Positions 48,178-62,478 of a DNA stretch of 64,000 bases are shown piece by piece. The notes below the pieces were generated by a model, which ran no database searches, was not told where the DNA came from, and was given only the letters and a program-made list of their open reading frames with translations. A program made the position numbers and the translations under genes. The number at the start of each line of letters is the position of its first letter. The first letter of the stretch is position 1. The stretch is from Pyrenopolyporus hunteri (lineage: Eukaryota > Ascomycota > Sordariomycetes > Xylariales > Hypoxylaceae), in NCBI GenBank assembly GCA_902806595.1, contig CADCXC010000005.1, positions 1,178,001 through 1,242,000 on the forward strand. The letters run 5' to 3'.

Positions 48178-49119
48178 GCTAATGGGTCGGTTAGGCCGCG
48201 ATGAAAAGATGGGACCGCGGCCGCGGCTCCGATCGAGAGGAACACGTAGTTCGATAGGGCGGAGATTTGATTCCATATTTTCACACCTGTCACATAGATC
48301 GTAGGGTACAACCGAAATTTGAGAAAACCCGGTTTAAGCCCACAGGAGACGACCCGCTCCGGCGGTCGTTTCGAGAATGATTGCTCGCCTCTGCATGTGT
48401 AACCTCGCTCTCCTGAAGGGGCCCCAAGCATGTGGATCCGATCCAATGGCCGATGTGGCGTAAAGAGCCTCTCTTCGGCTTCTAACGCAAAGGGGTCCGA
48501 AAACCTGGGTCGCCCCTGGAGGCGGTGGCGGTAGTCAGCAATCGCCGTTTTCTTCAACAAGCGGCCGTAACCACAACGCACGAACATGCGGGGGACGCCG
48601 TGCCTCGCATCATGTATACGACCTACAAAGGGGGTAGGTGTGTATCGCGGTACTGTGTATGTACGGGACGATATCTCTACGGACACTGGGAGCTGGTGTT
48701 GTGGGTCCCTATCATACGACGACTAAGGAGGCGTCGGGCTTTGCTGGTGTTGCATTGCAGTCAGATTATAGCCAACGGCAACCGGGTATGTACGGCAGCG
48801 AGTACCTTATCTGATGTAGGTACTTCTTGCTGGAGAGAGAGCTGCAGATTTCTTTAGCGTGAGGGGGGGGTGTAGTAGTTATGCGCGTGTGTATGATTCC
48901 GTAATTCGCTCCCCCTTCATCGTGTTAGCATATACATTCACACATACACACACATACACATACACACACGCACACGTCTACATACATTTAAGCCCGAGAG
49001 CCTCCCCCTATAAGTCGATAGTCGAAAGTTGACAAGACGTCCTCGAGCTCCAGTGCCTTGAACTTTCTCTATAGACATTCAACAATAAACGTCGGTATCG
49101 AATTTTAATTAACGCCAAG
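48178..49119. other. Spacer with CA-rich microsatellite before the sulfhydrylase gene
   Basis: This 942-bp region holds the sulfhydrylase promoter. A CA/CATA microsatellite lies at about 48932-48977. A 191-residue antisense frame at 48111-48686 shows no protein character and overlaps the last nitrilase exon. Confidence 0.5.
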
Positions 49120-50954
<1,835 letters not shown>

Positions 50955-51549
50955 GGGAATGCGCTGCCACGATGAATGAGGGGATAACGGGCCGGAGGTT
51001 ATGGCATTGATACCAGACGGCGCGAGAGAGGGGTAGAGACAGAGCGGCGGGTGCTCCGGTTGGGAATTAATGGCAACTGGGCGTTTGCATTCATGCATTA
51101 ATTAACGAAGAGCACACGAAAGCAATTAATTATCGCATACGAAGTAGCGGGAGCCGTTTCTCAGGGGCCTCGCTAGTAACGAATATTCATGAATTCCACT
51201 CTACGAAGCAATCGCCCTATCGAATATCTACTTAACGTGGTCTACTTGTGTACACTATACTCGGTGGGGGATGTCCGTATCTCGCAACCGAGGTAATTTC
51301 CCTTTTAGGAAATTACCTCCTATGCTGATCTGTCTCCGGTACATTACAATATCAAAAGTACCTAGGTACATTACATTGCATAGCGCCGTAAAAGGACCAC
51401 TTATATATCTCTGAACGACTCAGTCTCCAAGTCGTCCTGCTTACTAGTATATATCTCGTCTTAATCTCGCCGAATACGTAATAATACGAAGATACTGACC
51501 GATTGTAACTCCTAAAAACCTATCTATCTAGCCAAGGCCGACCATCGCC
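50955..51549. other. Spacer with a perfect hairpin
   Basis: Between the sulfhydrylase and GST-kappa genes. A perfect 12-bp inverted repeat with a 6-nt loop lies at 51290-51319 (GAGGTAATTTCC, loop, GGAAATTACCTC). It might form a 3' RNA hairpin or be a relic of a small inverted-repeat element. No gene is seen. Confidence 0.55.
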
Positions 51550-52629
51550 ATGGGCGGTCACATCGACCTGTATCTCGACATCGGTAATTTTATTCCTCCG
51601 AGCGGTATTTCAAGACGTATAGCTAATTCGCCGGGACACCAGCGTCGTTATACAGTTACATTACGTTCGTCCAAGTGTTAAAGACCAAGGACATTTTGAA
51701 GCAACACTCTGTAGAAATCGAGTTAGTTTAGCCCTTCATGCACCCGTATAGTATTACTACCTAGATATGGTATTAGGAGGTACCTAAACTCATAACATCG
51801 ACTAACACCGAGAGAACTCCAGGATCCACCCATTCCTCCTAGGCGGCGTGAACGCCGGCTCCGGTACGTAAATACGTGGAAGTTTCCGCTCCAGCCTACG
51901 CCGCCAACACCAATCTCATGAACTTTCTATATCCACCTGCTCTCCCATCTATATCCATCCGCTCTTCTTTCAGACACACATCCACACCCACACCCACAAA
52001 CCACTAATACCAACGCAGGCAACAAACCCCCCTGGACTCTCCCCGCCAAGGCCGCCTACCTAGGGTACGAGAGCCAGCGCTCTCTGCGCGCCGCGGGCCT
52101 AACCAACGTCTCGGCGCCCGGGGACCTGATGCAAGCGGGCCGGACCCAAGTGCCCCTGCGCGCGCTCCTCTACATCAAGAGCCGGTACCCGGAGGCGACG
52201 TACCTCGGCGCGTGGCAGGCGCTCCTGCACGCGTTCTGGACGCTGCACCAGCCGCCCATCACAGCGGAGGCCCTGCGCAGCGCGCTATCGGACGCGGCGG
52301 CGGCGGCGGCGGGCGGGGTTGGTTCTCCCGGTTCGCCCGGGGCGGGGGAGCGGCGGCGGCTGTTCGCCGCTTCCGAGGTCGACGAGATCGTGCGCGCGGC
52401 CGAGTCCCCCGAGTACAAGGAGCGGCTGAAGCGGACGACGGAGGCGGCGCTGAAGCGCGGCGCGTTCGGCGCCCCGTGGTTCTGGGTCACCAACGCGGCG
52501 ACGGGGCAGAGCGAGCCGTTCTTCGGGAGCGACCGGTGGCACCACGTGTACGAGTTCCTCGGCCTGCCGTATCGCAACGTCGAGCTGCTGCCGCCTGGGG
52601 CGGGGAAGAGCTCGGGTGCGAAGCTGTGA
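51550..52629 (+). CDS. GST-kappa / DsbA-like thioredoxin-fold protein
   Basis: Four exons, 51550-51583, 51643-51721, 51823-51863 and 52019-52629, encode 254 residues. The start GGHIDLYLDIASLYSY is the strand-turn-helix that opens the kappa-class GST and 2-hydroxychromene-2-carboxylate isomerase family. FLLGGVNAGSGNKPPW and the late block KRGAFGAPWFWV, SEPFFGSDRWHHVYEFLGLP are family hallmarks; FGAPWFWV carries the cis-Pro. An Ala/Gly-rich insertion (AAAAAAGGVGSPGSPGAGE) near residue 150 is unusual and lies in very GC-rich DNA. The enzyme probably uses glutathione, in mitochondria or peroxisomes, on an unknown substrate. It is co-directional with the upstream sulfhydrylase, 595 bp away, so association with that gene block is possible but not shown. 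Confidence 0.88.
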
Positions 52630-53015
52630 TTCAAGATTTAGATGTCGAGATCGGGTGTTAGTGGACAGAAGAGTGTTTTATGCGGGATAGGTGTGAAGCA
52701 AGCGAATATGGTAGTATTTAACTAACTATTCTACATATGGATGTCGTTGAAATGTTTGTCTACTAATCGATGTACGCTATATTATCGCGAGTATTGTCGC
52801 AAGAAGTGCGAAGATAATGGTATCATATGGATATATCCTTTCGTTAGATGGTCGTAAATACCGTAGCGTCGTCATCTCTATCGGCGGAAATCGTGAATAT
52901 CCAATCAGCAGCCCAAGCCTCGCCCCGGGACCGACCAAACCAGCCAGTCCACCAACCAGGAAGAGTATTAATGGTAGTCGCTGGCGGTTTCAGCCGCTCA
53001 AGTCTCGGGCGTCCG
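52630..53015. other. Convergent 3' spacer with no gene seen
   Basis: This 386-bp spacer separates the 3' ends of the GST-kappa and CorA-like genes. No coding or RNA gene is recognised. Confidence 0.45.
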
Positions 53016-55359
53016 TCAAGTCATCTCGTATCCTTGGAGTCCATCATTCCTTGGTCGGATGCCCCTTGATTGTTTCGCCATCGCCGACGCAGCCGCTCCC
53101 CCAGAGTTCCATGTAGTAGCTTTATGGATCGTCTTTTTGCGCATGATGGCCAAAATGTCCTTTTCCATGGTATCGATACCTTTTTCGATCTCTATGTCCT
53201 CTTCTGCGTACTTTTTCTCCCGCCTTCGATCTATGAAGTACCATAACAGAACGATAAAGATTGTCAATGGTATGGTCACGACAAAATACAACCATAGCAT
53301 ATTTGATACCTGTGCGCCCTCGCCTGAAGAATCGCTAGGGTCGCCGTAGTTCGGCCCTGACAATGCGTTTTTTACGTTAGGATGTCTCAGGAAAACGGTA
53401 TGAATGATAAAAAGATGACGGTGGGTGAAATCAATGACTTACCAACATTGAAATCGAAGAATGTCATGCTGAAGACAGAAGCAATGAACGTCCCAGGGAG
53501 GAACACGGCACCGAGAAGAGACAATGTTTTCATGGCAGTACCATCCCGCTTAGTGGCGTGTGCCACTCGCCTCTGTTGGGACGCTATCTCAAGATTTAAT
53601 TTAGATTCCTTCTGAGCCATGATGTTATAGAGCTGTAAGCCGTACGTCAGCGAAGCGTGCTTGGGTACACAGGTAGATAAGACAATCCGAGAAAACTCAC
53701 AGCTTGTCGCTGTATGTGCAACCTCTCTAACGTCGTATGGATGTAATGCTCCATGCCTGTGAGTTTCGCTCGATAGAAGTCTAGCCTAGCAAGCAGGTTG
53801 TTATGCAAAGCTCTAAGCGACTGTGTGCGCCTCTTATCCGGGAGATATTTTACGAATTTCTGCATTGCATGCTTCAACTCCTTGACGATCTCTTGATAAG
53901 CCTGTGGTCGCTTCCAGAGGACCTGAGAGTGGCATTCCACAAGGTCTCGGTTGATCCCATCCACGTCGAATTCCAAATATACCTCCCTCTCATCAATCTC
54001 ATTACGCATAGTGATAGCGTTCTCGAGTCGGCGTAGCCAATCACGCGCATCACGTTGTCTCTTATCATCTGAGGGTGAAAGGTTCTGAGAGAGAATGATC
54101 ATAGGGAGAAGAAGGGGATGGCCGACTTCAGTACGACAAGCCTGCAGATGTTTGAGCGCCTTGGTGATATCTGATGACGGTGTTCCCTTAACAAACCCCG
54201 AAGTTACACCAGTCTTGTATGAGTAGGAGAGCACTGTAGCAACGCAGATTAGCGCTGCCGTCCGCATAGAATCTTAAGTGTTATAGCAAGGTCCGCCCCG
54301 AGAACATGGGTTTGGATGTACGCTTAGAGAGGACAGCATGAGACGGGAAGTTTGAGAAGTGGATTCACGTACTGATTTCCCACCCCCTAGTCCTCCCCTT
54401 TTTGCGTACATCGGATTTCCGAAAGATGATTTCTACGTAGGCAGGGTTAGAATTATATCGCCTTCTAAATGTTGTTCGCCCAATAACGGCTATTTAACGA
54501 GGATGTCACTTACGTAGGTAGCGGTCGTTCTCGTCTTCGTCATGAGAGCACCAGAAAAAAGGCCCTACAAGACTACTGCCCTCGATCGCGCGGAATGGGA
54601 GATGCCACGTCTACATCGTCTCGTCAGCGGACTTTGTTTCTAGGTGGGTGCATGTATTTAATTAGGATTCCCCGAAATTCGCGAGTTGCGGGCTATTAGA
54701 ATGAAGGAGTTAGTAAATTATGAGTATACATACCCTCATCATTGATTCGTAGGCACCTCGTTTCAAGGATATGTGATTGGGCGCAAACGTATTTATATGT
54801 TCGGCATCTTTCTGAACTCTGTTGCGCAAACCTATAAGTCTTGGTCTCGCAATAGGGCTCAATTCTCACTTACATTAGGCGGACCCCTGAAATGATCTTT
54901 ACTCCCTCCTTGAACGACGGAGGAGAAAATGCGCCCTAAGCGATACCCATGTGTTAGTCGAGTAAGAAAGACTTGAAAATACTAGTAAATAGATCTATAA
55001 GGTTGTGTCGCGCCCCACTACGCCCCGCGATACCTCAAATGATAAGTAGAATTAAGGTGAGATAGGAGGTAGATAGAACATACAGACTGCCGAAGGAAGT
55101 TATCAAAATCATCATCCGTTGGCAAAGGATGTCCCTCGCAGGTGTCATAAGCAGGGTCCTAAAGTGATGTCTCAGTTAACATTGGTCTATGCTCACACGA
55201 ACAAAATTGGCGAGTTCTCTATGAGGAAGATCAAAGCAAGCCTAATGCGTGTAACAGCAGGTTAACACTCACCGAATAGTTGAAAATCTCCAAGTAGGTT
55301 GTCTTCTCCTCGACGACGTTGAAATCGTCAAGATGGAGGCGAAAAAGATACTCGTCCAT
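53016..55359 (-). CDS. CorA-like two-TM membrane protein
   Basis: Eight exons (55359-55273, 55158-55084, 54935-54874, 54818-54734, 54610-54514, 54272-53701, 53632-53443 and 53356-53016) give 502 residues in phase. The first five small exons encode MDEYLFRLHLDDFNVVEE, GHPLPTDDDFDNFLRQS, SGVRLIVQKDAEHINTF and TWHLPFRAIEGSSLVGPFFW; the exon 3/4 acceptor was chosen to give RLIVQ. A long coiled segment (LRRLENAITMRNE, RRTQSLRALHNNLLARLDFY) precedes two membrane spans, LGAVFLPGTFIASVFSMTFF and LWLYFVVTIPLTIFIVLLWY. This layout is the CorA magnesium-channel fold, but the GMN signature after the first span is replaced by SMT. Fungal CorA-like proteins of this type are uncharacterised, so ion transport should not be assumed. 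Exon 5 to 6 crosses a 241-bp intron with an AAG acceptor, the least certain junction. Confidence 0.8.
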
Positions 55360-56764
55360 GGTGATACCGTCCCTAAAATTCTACCTATGGGCCAACTTTC
55401 GGAAGGGAAAGAAGACAAGCATCGAACAAGGAGCTACGGAGTAACTATTTGTGCAATGCTGGTTGAGAATATACCCAATTAAGCTAAATGGATATTCATA
55501 TGACTAGTGACGCGCAGATGATCGAGGCGCAGTCCTGAACTGTCGTGGAGAAGCGTGAGGCGATGCTTGACCGAAGTGTCGTTTCAAAGATGCAGATTTA
55601 AAGATGCAGCTTCAAAAGTTGCGGTAGATAGGTAGAAAAAGTGCCCCTAAGCTTCCTAGAAAAAAGCTCCCAAAGGTACCCCTACCTCCCTGAGCTAGGC
55701 TAAGCTAGGCTAAGAGCTAGAGAAATAAGAGGCGGGTAGAGTCTAAATTATAAGCAGCTAAGAAGGGCCAGAGACGGGATTGGGTGGGGGCTGTGGGTCG
55801 CGGCTCTATCCCGAGCACCCGTCCCACTTCTCAACTATCGTTTCCTCCTTCCAGATACCTACCGTTTACCTCCTATACAAACCGTACAGTACAATACATC
55901 ATGGGTTTGTTCCGCCAACCAACCTTTCTCGATGTACCTTGTCCGGACGGGGATGCGTGGCTCGTTTCTAAAGGCTGGGACCTTTTCCCCTTCTCTATCA
56001 CTGTTTTCTAACTGGCCGATTGAGAATCGCCGAATATGATTACAACTCCTCAACTTGAGACGTTAAACCGAACATCGAGCTGTGTACAACGTAGAAGGAA
56101 AATGGTCGGGGATCTGGAAAACGCTCACAAAAGACTGCGAGCAGAGCCTCATCCGAGTCTCCGCATCGACGTGTCTCGTAGCGTCGGGCAACATATTCCC
56201 GTGATCATTGGATATCGCAATACCAAATGGCAACAACCTTCTGGTGGCGGGTCCATTATAATGCGACCTTCACAAAACCCCTCCTACCTGCGTGGCATAA
56301 CGCAAAGGTCGATTGCATACAGCACTTAGCGCTACCTAGTTAGGTACCTAGAATGACGCACCCTCCTTCGCGAACCACGGCATCCTGATATTTAGTCACC
56401 TAACCTATACTTTGCATTTGTAGAACTTCCAAGGTTTAGGCGGACATCTAATCAGCATAGCTGGCCCTCCTTTCGTCACCCCCAGCCTTCAGACGGCTTC
56501 CTATTCATTCGCCTCGACAGGCTTTCCACCAGCTTACCAGCACTCTCTTCAATCATGAGTTATCTATCACATTCGACACGATTTTCACGCCGCAACGGCT
56601 GTTATCGTCACTTCCTCATTTTTGGATACGCCCACGAGGTAAAGTTGCCATGTCGAAACTTTGCTCGAGCCCGGCCCAATTAATAGACCCGAATCCAATA
56701 ATATTGCGGCGTTGCGATGGGCCCCGCCAAACCACGCTCACTTTCAGCTCAGAGCATGAAGTTA
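55360..56764. other. Intergenic spacer with no gene seen
   Basis: The CorA-like promoter lies at the left. A tandem GCTAGGCTAA duplication occurs near 55694-55714. Two open frames near 55780-56010 overlap in different frames and are not recognised. Confidence 0.45.
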
Positions 56765-58381
56765 TCAGAAATCGGGGAATAAATAGCCATATCTATAGAC
56801 GTCAGTATCACGACAAAAAACCTCGAAACAATATTTGACCCGTGACTTACTCGTCGTTCCCTGACTGACCGTATTTCTCCGTCTCCTCAGGGTACCTATC
56901 GAACTGGCTTGCGTCGCCGGCACCGGCCTTGACCGGAGGCGTGTATGGGGCGTCAATATCCTTTCTCGATAACCTGTCCCACGTGACTTCAGAAAACCAA
57001 GGATGGTTCTTCACATCTTGCGATCCGCCGTAAAGGTTTCCCAGCCGCTTCGTCAGATCCGGCGTAATGAGAAGCTCAAGTAAGTTTTGAGCGTCGGGGT
57101 GGACGTACGGCGGATACTTGACCTTGCCCCGCAGGATGTTTTCGTAGATTTTCATTGGCGATCCACTGTCCCAAAAGGGCGTATAACCGCAGAGCATCTC
57201 GTAGATCAAGATGCCCAAAGACCACCTAAAAGAATCCGGCGTCAGAAACCAAACTATCGGCGTAGTTTCGTGAACTCGAGGCTTACCAATCAACTGATTT
57301 GTTGTAACCCTTGTTAGAAACCACCTCTGGTGCTAGGTAATCCGGGGTCCCGCACAGGGTCCATGTCTTATCCGGAACCCTCTTGGCGAAGCCGAAATCT
57401 GTTATTTTCAAGTGGCCATGACGGTCAAGGAGTAGGTTTTCAGGCTTCAGATCCCGATAAATGATGTTTCTCGAATGGAGATATTCGAGTGCGAGGGTGA
57501 CTTCCGCAGCATAGAATTTGGCCACCGGGTTTGGAAATCGCTAGTATCAGTCAGCACCGTGTCTATTCGGGGATAGCCGTTTACGCACGCCTGATTTTCT
57601 CAGCAATGAGAATAATTCACCACCTTCAACGAAATCCATGACCATATACAGATTTCTCGGGTCCTGGAAGGTCCCCCATAATGTGATGAGGAACGGGTGT
57701 TTAACTTCGCCGAGCATCCGCCGCTCATCGTTGGTGTGTTCAATCTGCTTCATCTTGACAACTTGCGCCTTCTTTAGCACCTTAATGGCGTAGAACCGTT
57801 GGTTGTGTTTCGACTGCACTAAATGTACGCGCCCAAAGCTCCCAGTACCGAGCGTTCGGAGGAGGTCGAAGTCAGTGAGCGAGTATTTCCCTTTCGTCAC
57901 CCTGACCTCGGCGGGCTGAACCTGATTTTGCGGTGGGGGTGCCCCATGGTGACCTACTCGTCAAGTTAGATAAGAGACGCGAGAGCCATAACACACGCAT
58001 AGGTTCCCTACCGTCACTCTGTGGTAGATTAATTAGGTTATTGATGCTCGGTAGACTTTGTGGTGTGCCGGTCTGCGCGGGGCTCGGGGTAGACTGAAGC
58101 CCGTACGGCGCGGCTTGGTGGACCGCCGGCGGATTCATTTGTGATCCTCCGCCAGCAGATGCTGGTGCCTCTTGATTATCAGTGTGCGCCGTCGCTTGGG
58201 ATTGGGAGGCTATGCTTGTGGCCGTCGTGCTATGCGTAGGGATGGTAGATAGCGAGTTCGACTCGAACGTCCTCGAAGACGTCGGGGTTACCGGTGTAAC
58301 GGGACTCGTAGGCTGGCTTGAGGAAGGGTCGGATTTATCCTCCTTCGTCCGCTTCTTCTTGAGGAATCCTAACGTCGGCAT
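56765..58381 (-). CDS. cAMP-dependent protein kinase catalytic subunit
   Basis: Five exons, 58381-58012, 57953-57589, 57540-57287, 57225-56851 and 56792-56765, encode 463 residues. The N-terminal 140 residues are disordered Ser/Thr/Pro/Gln-rich sequence. The kinase domain has the glycine loop GTGSFG (159-164), Lys181 (AIKVLKK), Asp275 in [11 protein letters not shown] Asp293 and the activation-loop Thr306 in [32 protein letters not shown] and the C-tail [18 protein letters not shown] follow. The final 28-nt exon adds YGYLFPDF, the hydrophobic motif that AGC kinases dock on the small lobe; without it the protein would end at NDE. PKA phosphorylates targets when cAMP releases the regulatory subunit, controlling growth, conidiation and virulence in fungi. 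Short GT-AG introns interrupt conserved kinase motifs. Identity is secure. Confidence 0.95.
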
Positions 58382-61300
58382 ATGATATGATGTATAGGGA
58401 AGTGAGGGGACGGACCCCCGTAACGATGAATGGATGAGGATATCGTGATAGGTACGAGCAAGAGCCGACGCGGGTGGGAGGCCAGCTGTTAGTTGCGACG
58501 GCCGTAGCTCGCGGTTGTACAATACTCGGGAGGTACTAAGTATTGGCTAGATCAGGCAGTGCTCGGGTACGAACTCGGCGAGGCGAGGAAATGGCCAAGG
58601 GGCAGGTTCTAGAGCTTGGTAATATGCAATGCTCCTTCGCTAGACCATCCAAGGGCGGGCGACGAGCGCAGAGGGATTCAAAGTAGCCGGTGATAGGCGA
58701 CCTAGGTACGTAAATTTTGGGCCCGGATTCAACTGTTCTAGCAATGAGTTTAAACGAGCTTGCAAAACAAGATTTTAGCTTCACGCTTTTCCAGCAGTTG
58801 AATGAATGATAAAGTCGCCTTCGCACAAAGAGACACGGATGCCAATTGAACCAATTGAGTCGTCCCAACGCTGCGCTGGATAAGTTCTCTTTCTTCCGAC
58901 GGACTGGATTGCACAAGAGAAGTTGTCTGCGGGACCAATCTTGTAGATGCGCTAGATGTGCTAGATGTGCTAGATGTTTGGAGAGTCGGCGGTCGCAATC
59001 ACGACATGAGGAGCTCGGAGGTATGTTTGGCCGGATTCGATCGAGCGATGCGATGCTGGAGGATGACCTAGGATTTAGAACGGTTAGGTAGCGAGTCCTG
59101 AACCTTCGTAGGAAGAAGATTCGTAGCAGGAACGAGACTCGAAGAAGCGACCGCAAAGTGGGCTGGATGACGGCAAGACGAGCGGGGAGAACTGGGAAAG
59201 GTCCTGTAAGTAAGAGGTACCTCTAACCCAGGTGGGTACTAGGCCTATCAACGCTAAGCACGCAGAGGCGTAGCGCGCCTGCTTCATGCCCTACGAAAAG
59301 ATATAGGTGAGGTTGAATAGGTACATGTAATGCGTTAGGGGTCTGGTAGATCATGTACCTCCCTCCTCTGAGCCTGGGCAGGTAAGGGAGGGAGTAAAAA
59401 ATAATTTAGGGTATGTAGGTGAGGTTAGGCAGATTATGTATTTCGAATGCACGAGGTAGCAAATGAGCGCTATACCTCCGCAGCAGGACAAGCCCACGTA
59501 ACCTACTATATCCCAGGTATATAAGAGGCATTAATACCACCTAAGCTACATCGAGTAAATCGTATTCAGAGCGGTTCAGTGGTTTAGTGGTTTAGTGGCT
59601 CGCGGGTGGAAATCTCAGGACCGTAGGATTCTTCATATGAGGGAGCCTGTGAAGACGAGGAAAAGGAACATGTTGGACCACCCAGAGGATCGGAGATGTG
59701 GGGGCCCTTTTTCTCTTTCCTCGCTGTCTTGCTTCTGTGCCAATCACCACAAATGTGACAAGCGGGGGCGATGGTGAAGACTGCGACGAGCTGAAAACAC
59801 TGGTTAAAGCCTTTTGAGCCCGAGGAGAGGAAAGCCCATCTCCCTACGAACCCCTTCGCTTTAGTAAGATACCAGGCTAGGCCTCGCTCTGGATCTGAAG
59901 GAAATCTCCTGTAGGCATTACGTAGATCCTTTATAATCGTGGACTAGAGGGCGGATGAACGTTTAGGTAGGGAGGGTTTCATCAGTAAAGATCGGAACCA
60001 GATGCGTTGTAAGATCCTAAGCAGCACTGCTAGACGCTGGCCTGACCAGGGGTGAAACCCTACCCTTCTCTTTCTCTTTTTTAGGAGCCCGTCGACGCGC
60101 GGGCATTTGATGTTTGAGTCATCCGATAGGTTAGTGAATATACCTGACTAAAAAGTGTGCCGTGGTATGAGTGATGTGAGTGGACAGATGGGCATTGGAG
60201 TTTAGAGCGTGCCTAAGTCTCTGCCGTGCTCACTTTAGGGGCATGTACATAGGTATCTGCTGGCTACATGTAAAGTGGGAGCTCATACATGTAAGCTTGT
60301 CGGGGGTGTTGTGTTATACCTACCTAGGTACCTACCGTATTGTATGTACCTACCATAGAATAGGTACCTACCTGGTAGGTACCTTACATTAGGTAACGTG
60401 GGGTAGATTGAATCTTCTGAGAGCTTGTCAATTGCTATACACATGTACCTAAGGTATAAGAGGTATAGTACATACGACAGCATGGCTTGTCGAGGTACCT
60501 AAGGCAGCACTATACAGAGAGTACGTACCCAAATACATATAAGATAGGTAAATGCTCTACGTATATTCATCGACGTCATAACCTATGAAAAGCATTAAGA
60601 GTAAATACCAGACGTTCATACTTAAGATTTACCCCTACGAGCTATCTACATACATGGAGGTATGTGGGCGGGTATACGCAGGCGGCGTCGCTAAGGTTGA
60701 CCTAATAGGACACATTAGGTACTTAATATGTCGTAAAGCTATTTGGTTCGCGTACGTGTAGCTCGTACCACAAGCCAAAAGGCGAATAGGTACTTCAGCA
60801 TCGGCCTATTAGAATTAGAACATAGGTCGCTATAGTGTAGGTACCTAAGACTTTTTAAACTCAACGCCGGATAAAAACCCGTCAATATCATCGTTACAAT
60901 CCTATATTGTACGATAGGACACGCGGTAAGAACCACGCCCCTATTATTACCCGATTTCCCTAGCATTCCAACTAATAAGGTGCTGCCGGAGAGTGAGGTG
61001 ATAACCGTTTTTCTAGTGACCATGGAGTAAGCTTCCGGCGTCGATACCAAGTCCGTCCGTATCGTTATAAGTACCTAGGTAGGTAGGTAGCATATCTTGT
61101 TGCAAAAACTCCCCCCGCCACATACGGCTACCCATCAAATCACGAACTTCCTCTCCCACGCTAGACTTTTGCGTAGCCAAATTCGATCTGAGAATCTTGA
61201 GATTCTTATTTAATTTTTTTCTGCGTTGTGCGCTACTCCTTAGTTTTACACTGCCAGTTGACGCCTGCCAATCCCATAAGACATAAAAATTCCGCGGGCC

Positions 61301-61406
61301 TTGACTACATATCCACGGCCCTGAAGCTCCATATGGTGTCGATATGTACGTCTGCCGGTTTAGCATGACCGCTACCTCCCAACATCGGACACATCCAGCT
61401 TCTTCC
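58382..61406. other. Long upstream region of the PKA gene, no gene seen
   Basis: Three kilobases without a recognised gene. The left 700 bp probably hold a long PKA leader and promoter. A 9-bp tandem (TAGATGTGC, about three and a half copies) lies at about 58948-58978. A GTGGTTTA tandem lies near 59576-59597. TAGGTACC-type words cluster at 60240-60500, with CCTAGGTAGGTAGGTAG near 61074-61090. The open frames here have no protein character. Confidence 0.5.
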
Positions 61407-62478
61407 TCAAAATCGATGGCTCCTCTTCTTGTTCGCTCGGTATGCCGTATAGCCTACATACGCTCCACCGACGACTAGTCCAAAGAATATAATCTTGAAT
61501 AAGAACCAAGTCCAGCTACCGCTTTCCTTTGGCTGAGGCGTTTTCACACTCCCCTTACCAGGCGTGGGCTTGCTGGACGAGCCACCGCCAGTCACATATA
61601 GGTTCTTAGCATCGATAGAGATGATATCGTGGTTATCGCTCAGCTCACCCGTTTCAGCGCTGAATCCAAGGTATGTAACGGCAGGGATCGCGGGGGGTTC
61701 GTTCGTCTCAAAGCACAGTTTCCACTCGTCTTCGGACTGGTATTGGAGTTCTAACTTCAATGACTTGTCTTGGAAGTAGGTGAGCCTTAACTTGGTAGGA
61801 ATGTTCGCGTTTCGAATGCCTCGAGAAGGGCAACCGGCAAATTCGGTATCCTTTCCGTCGTTGTCCTTGTTGTACGATGTCTTGCCGTCGCCAACCATCG
61901 CCATGACATACGGGAACACTACACCAGGCCGGTTATTCTTGTAGGTATCAACGAAAATGCCAAGTCCTTCGAAGTTATCCGCGTGTCCAAAAACCGGTCC
62001 ACTTTGTCCCCGTTCCTTCGTGAGCCACATCGCAAAGCCATCGCCGTACAATTGATTCTTTCCGTGGACCTTAAATTCTACGGTGATCTCCCAGTTTGTG
62101 GCAGTCATAGGTACTCGCGAAAACAGCCACCCACTTTGCGACGGACGATCCGAGGTGAGGCGGATATACCTATAAGCAAGAATCAACAGGAAGGCTCGGT
62201 TTGTCTAGCGGTCAGCGGCGACCTACGAATCGGTGCGGACTATCGTATCGCCTCCAAAGTCGTACCACCGACTTTGCATCTCGGAATCCAGGTAAGGCTG
62301 CTTCAGCGTGTGGGTTCGAAGCTGCAAGGCAAGCGGATTGTTCAGCAGCGGCCTAGGCGGTCTAGCTCATGCATGCAAGACTCACAGAAATAGTCCTAAT
62401 ATTGCCCTCTTCGTCGCGACCCACGGCACCCCAAGCCGTGGCCGCCAGCCATAGGGCTGACAGCGCTGCAAACCACAT
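61407..62478 (-). CDS. L-type lectin of the early secretory pathway (VIP36/ERGIC-53-like)
   Basis: Three exons, 62478-62386, 62321-62227 and 62169-61407, encode 316 residues. Exon 1 is a signal peptide (WFAALSALWLAATAWG). The lectin domain (about residues 30-245) has KQPYLDSEMQSRWYDFGGDT, YIRLTSDRPSQSGWLFSR and YGDGFAMWLTKERGQSGPVF. FEGLGIFVDTYKN provides the Asp/Asn positions typical of Ca2+ and sugar binding, and CPSRGIRN supplies one of the paired cysteines (CFETNE the other). A stalk and one membrane span (LFKIIFFGLVVGGAYVGY) precede a short basic tail, ANKKRSHRF. These type I proteins bind high-mannose glycans and cycle between ER and Golgi as cargo receptors. The intron 1 and 2 boundaries restore the invariant DFGGDTIVRTDSYIRLTSD block. 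Confidence 0.94.

Noticed and set aside
48111..48686. 191-residue minus-strand frame between nitrilase and sulfhydrylase
   Set aside because: It overlaps the last nitrilase exon antisense, has no domain signal and shows no sensible start or splice context.
55780..56010. Two overlapping open frames upstream of the CorA-like gene
   Set aside because: Different frames share the same DNA, both are short and neither peptide looks conserved.
59570..59640. tRNA-like string with AGTGGTTTAGTGG
   Set aside because: It resembles a D-arm but lacks a matching T-arm, anticodon stem and acceptor pairing; it is better explained as a short tandem repeat.
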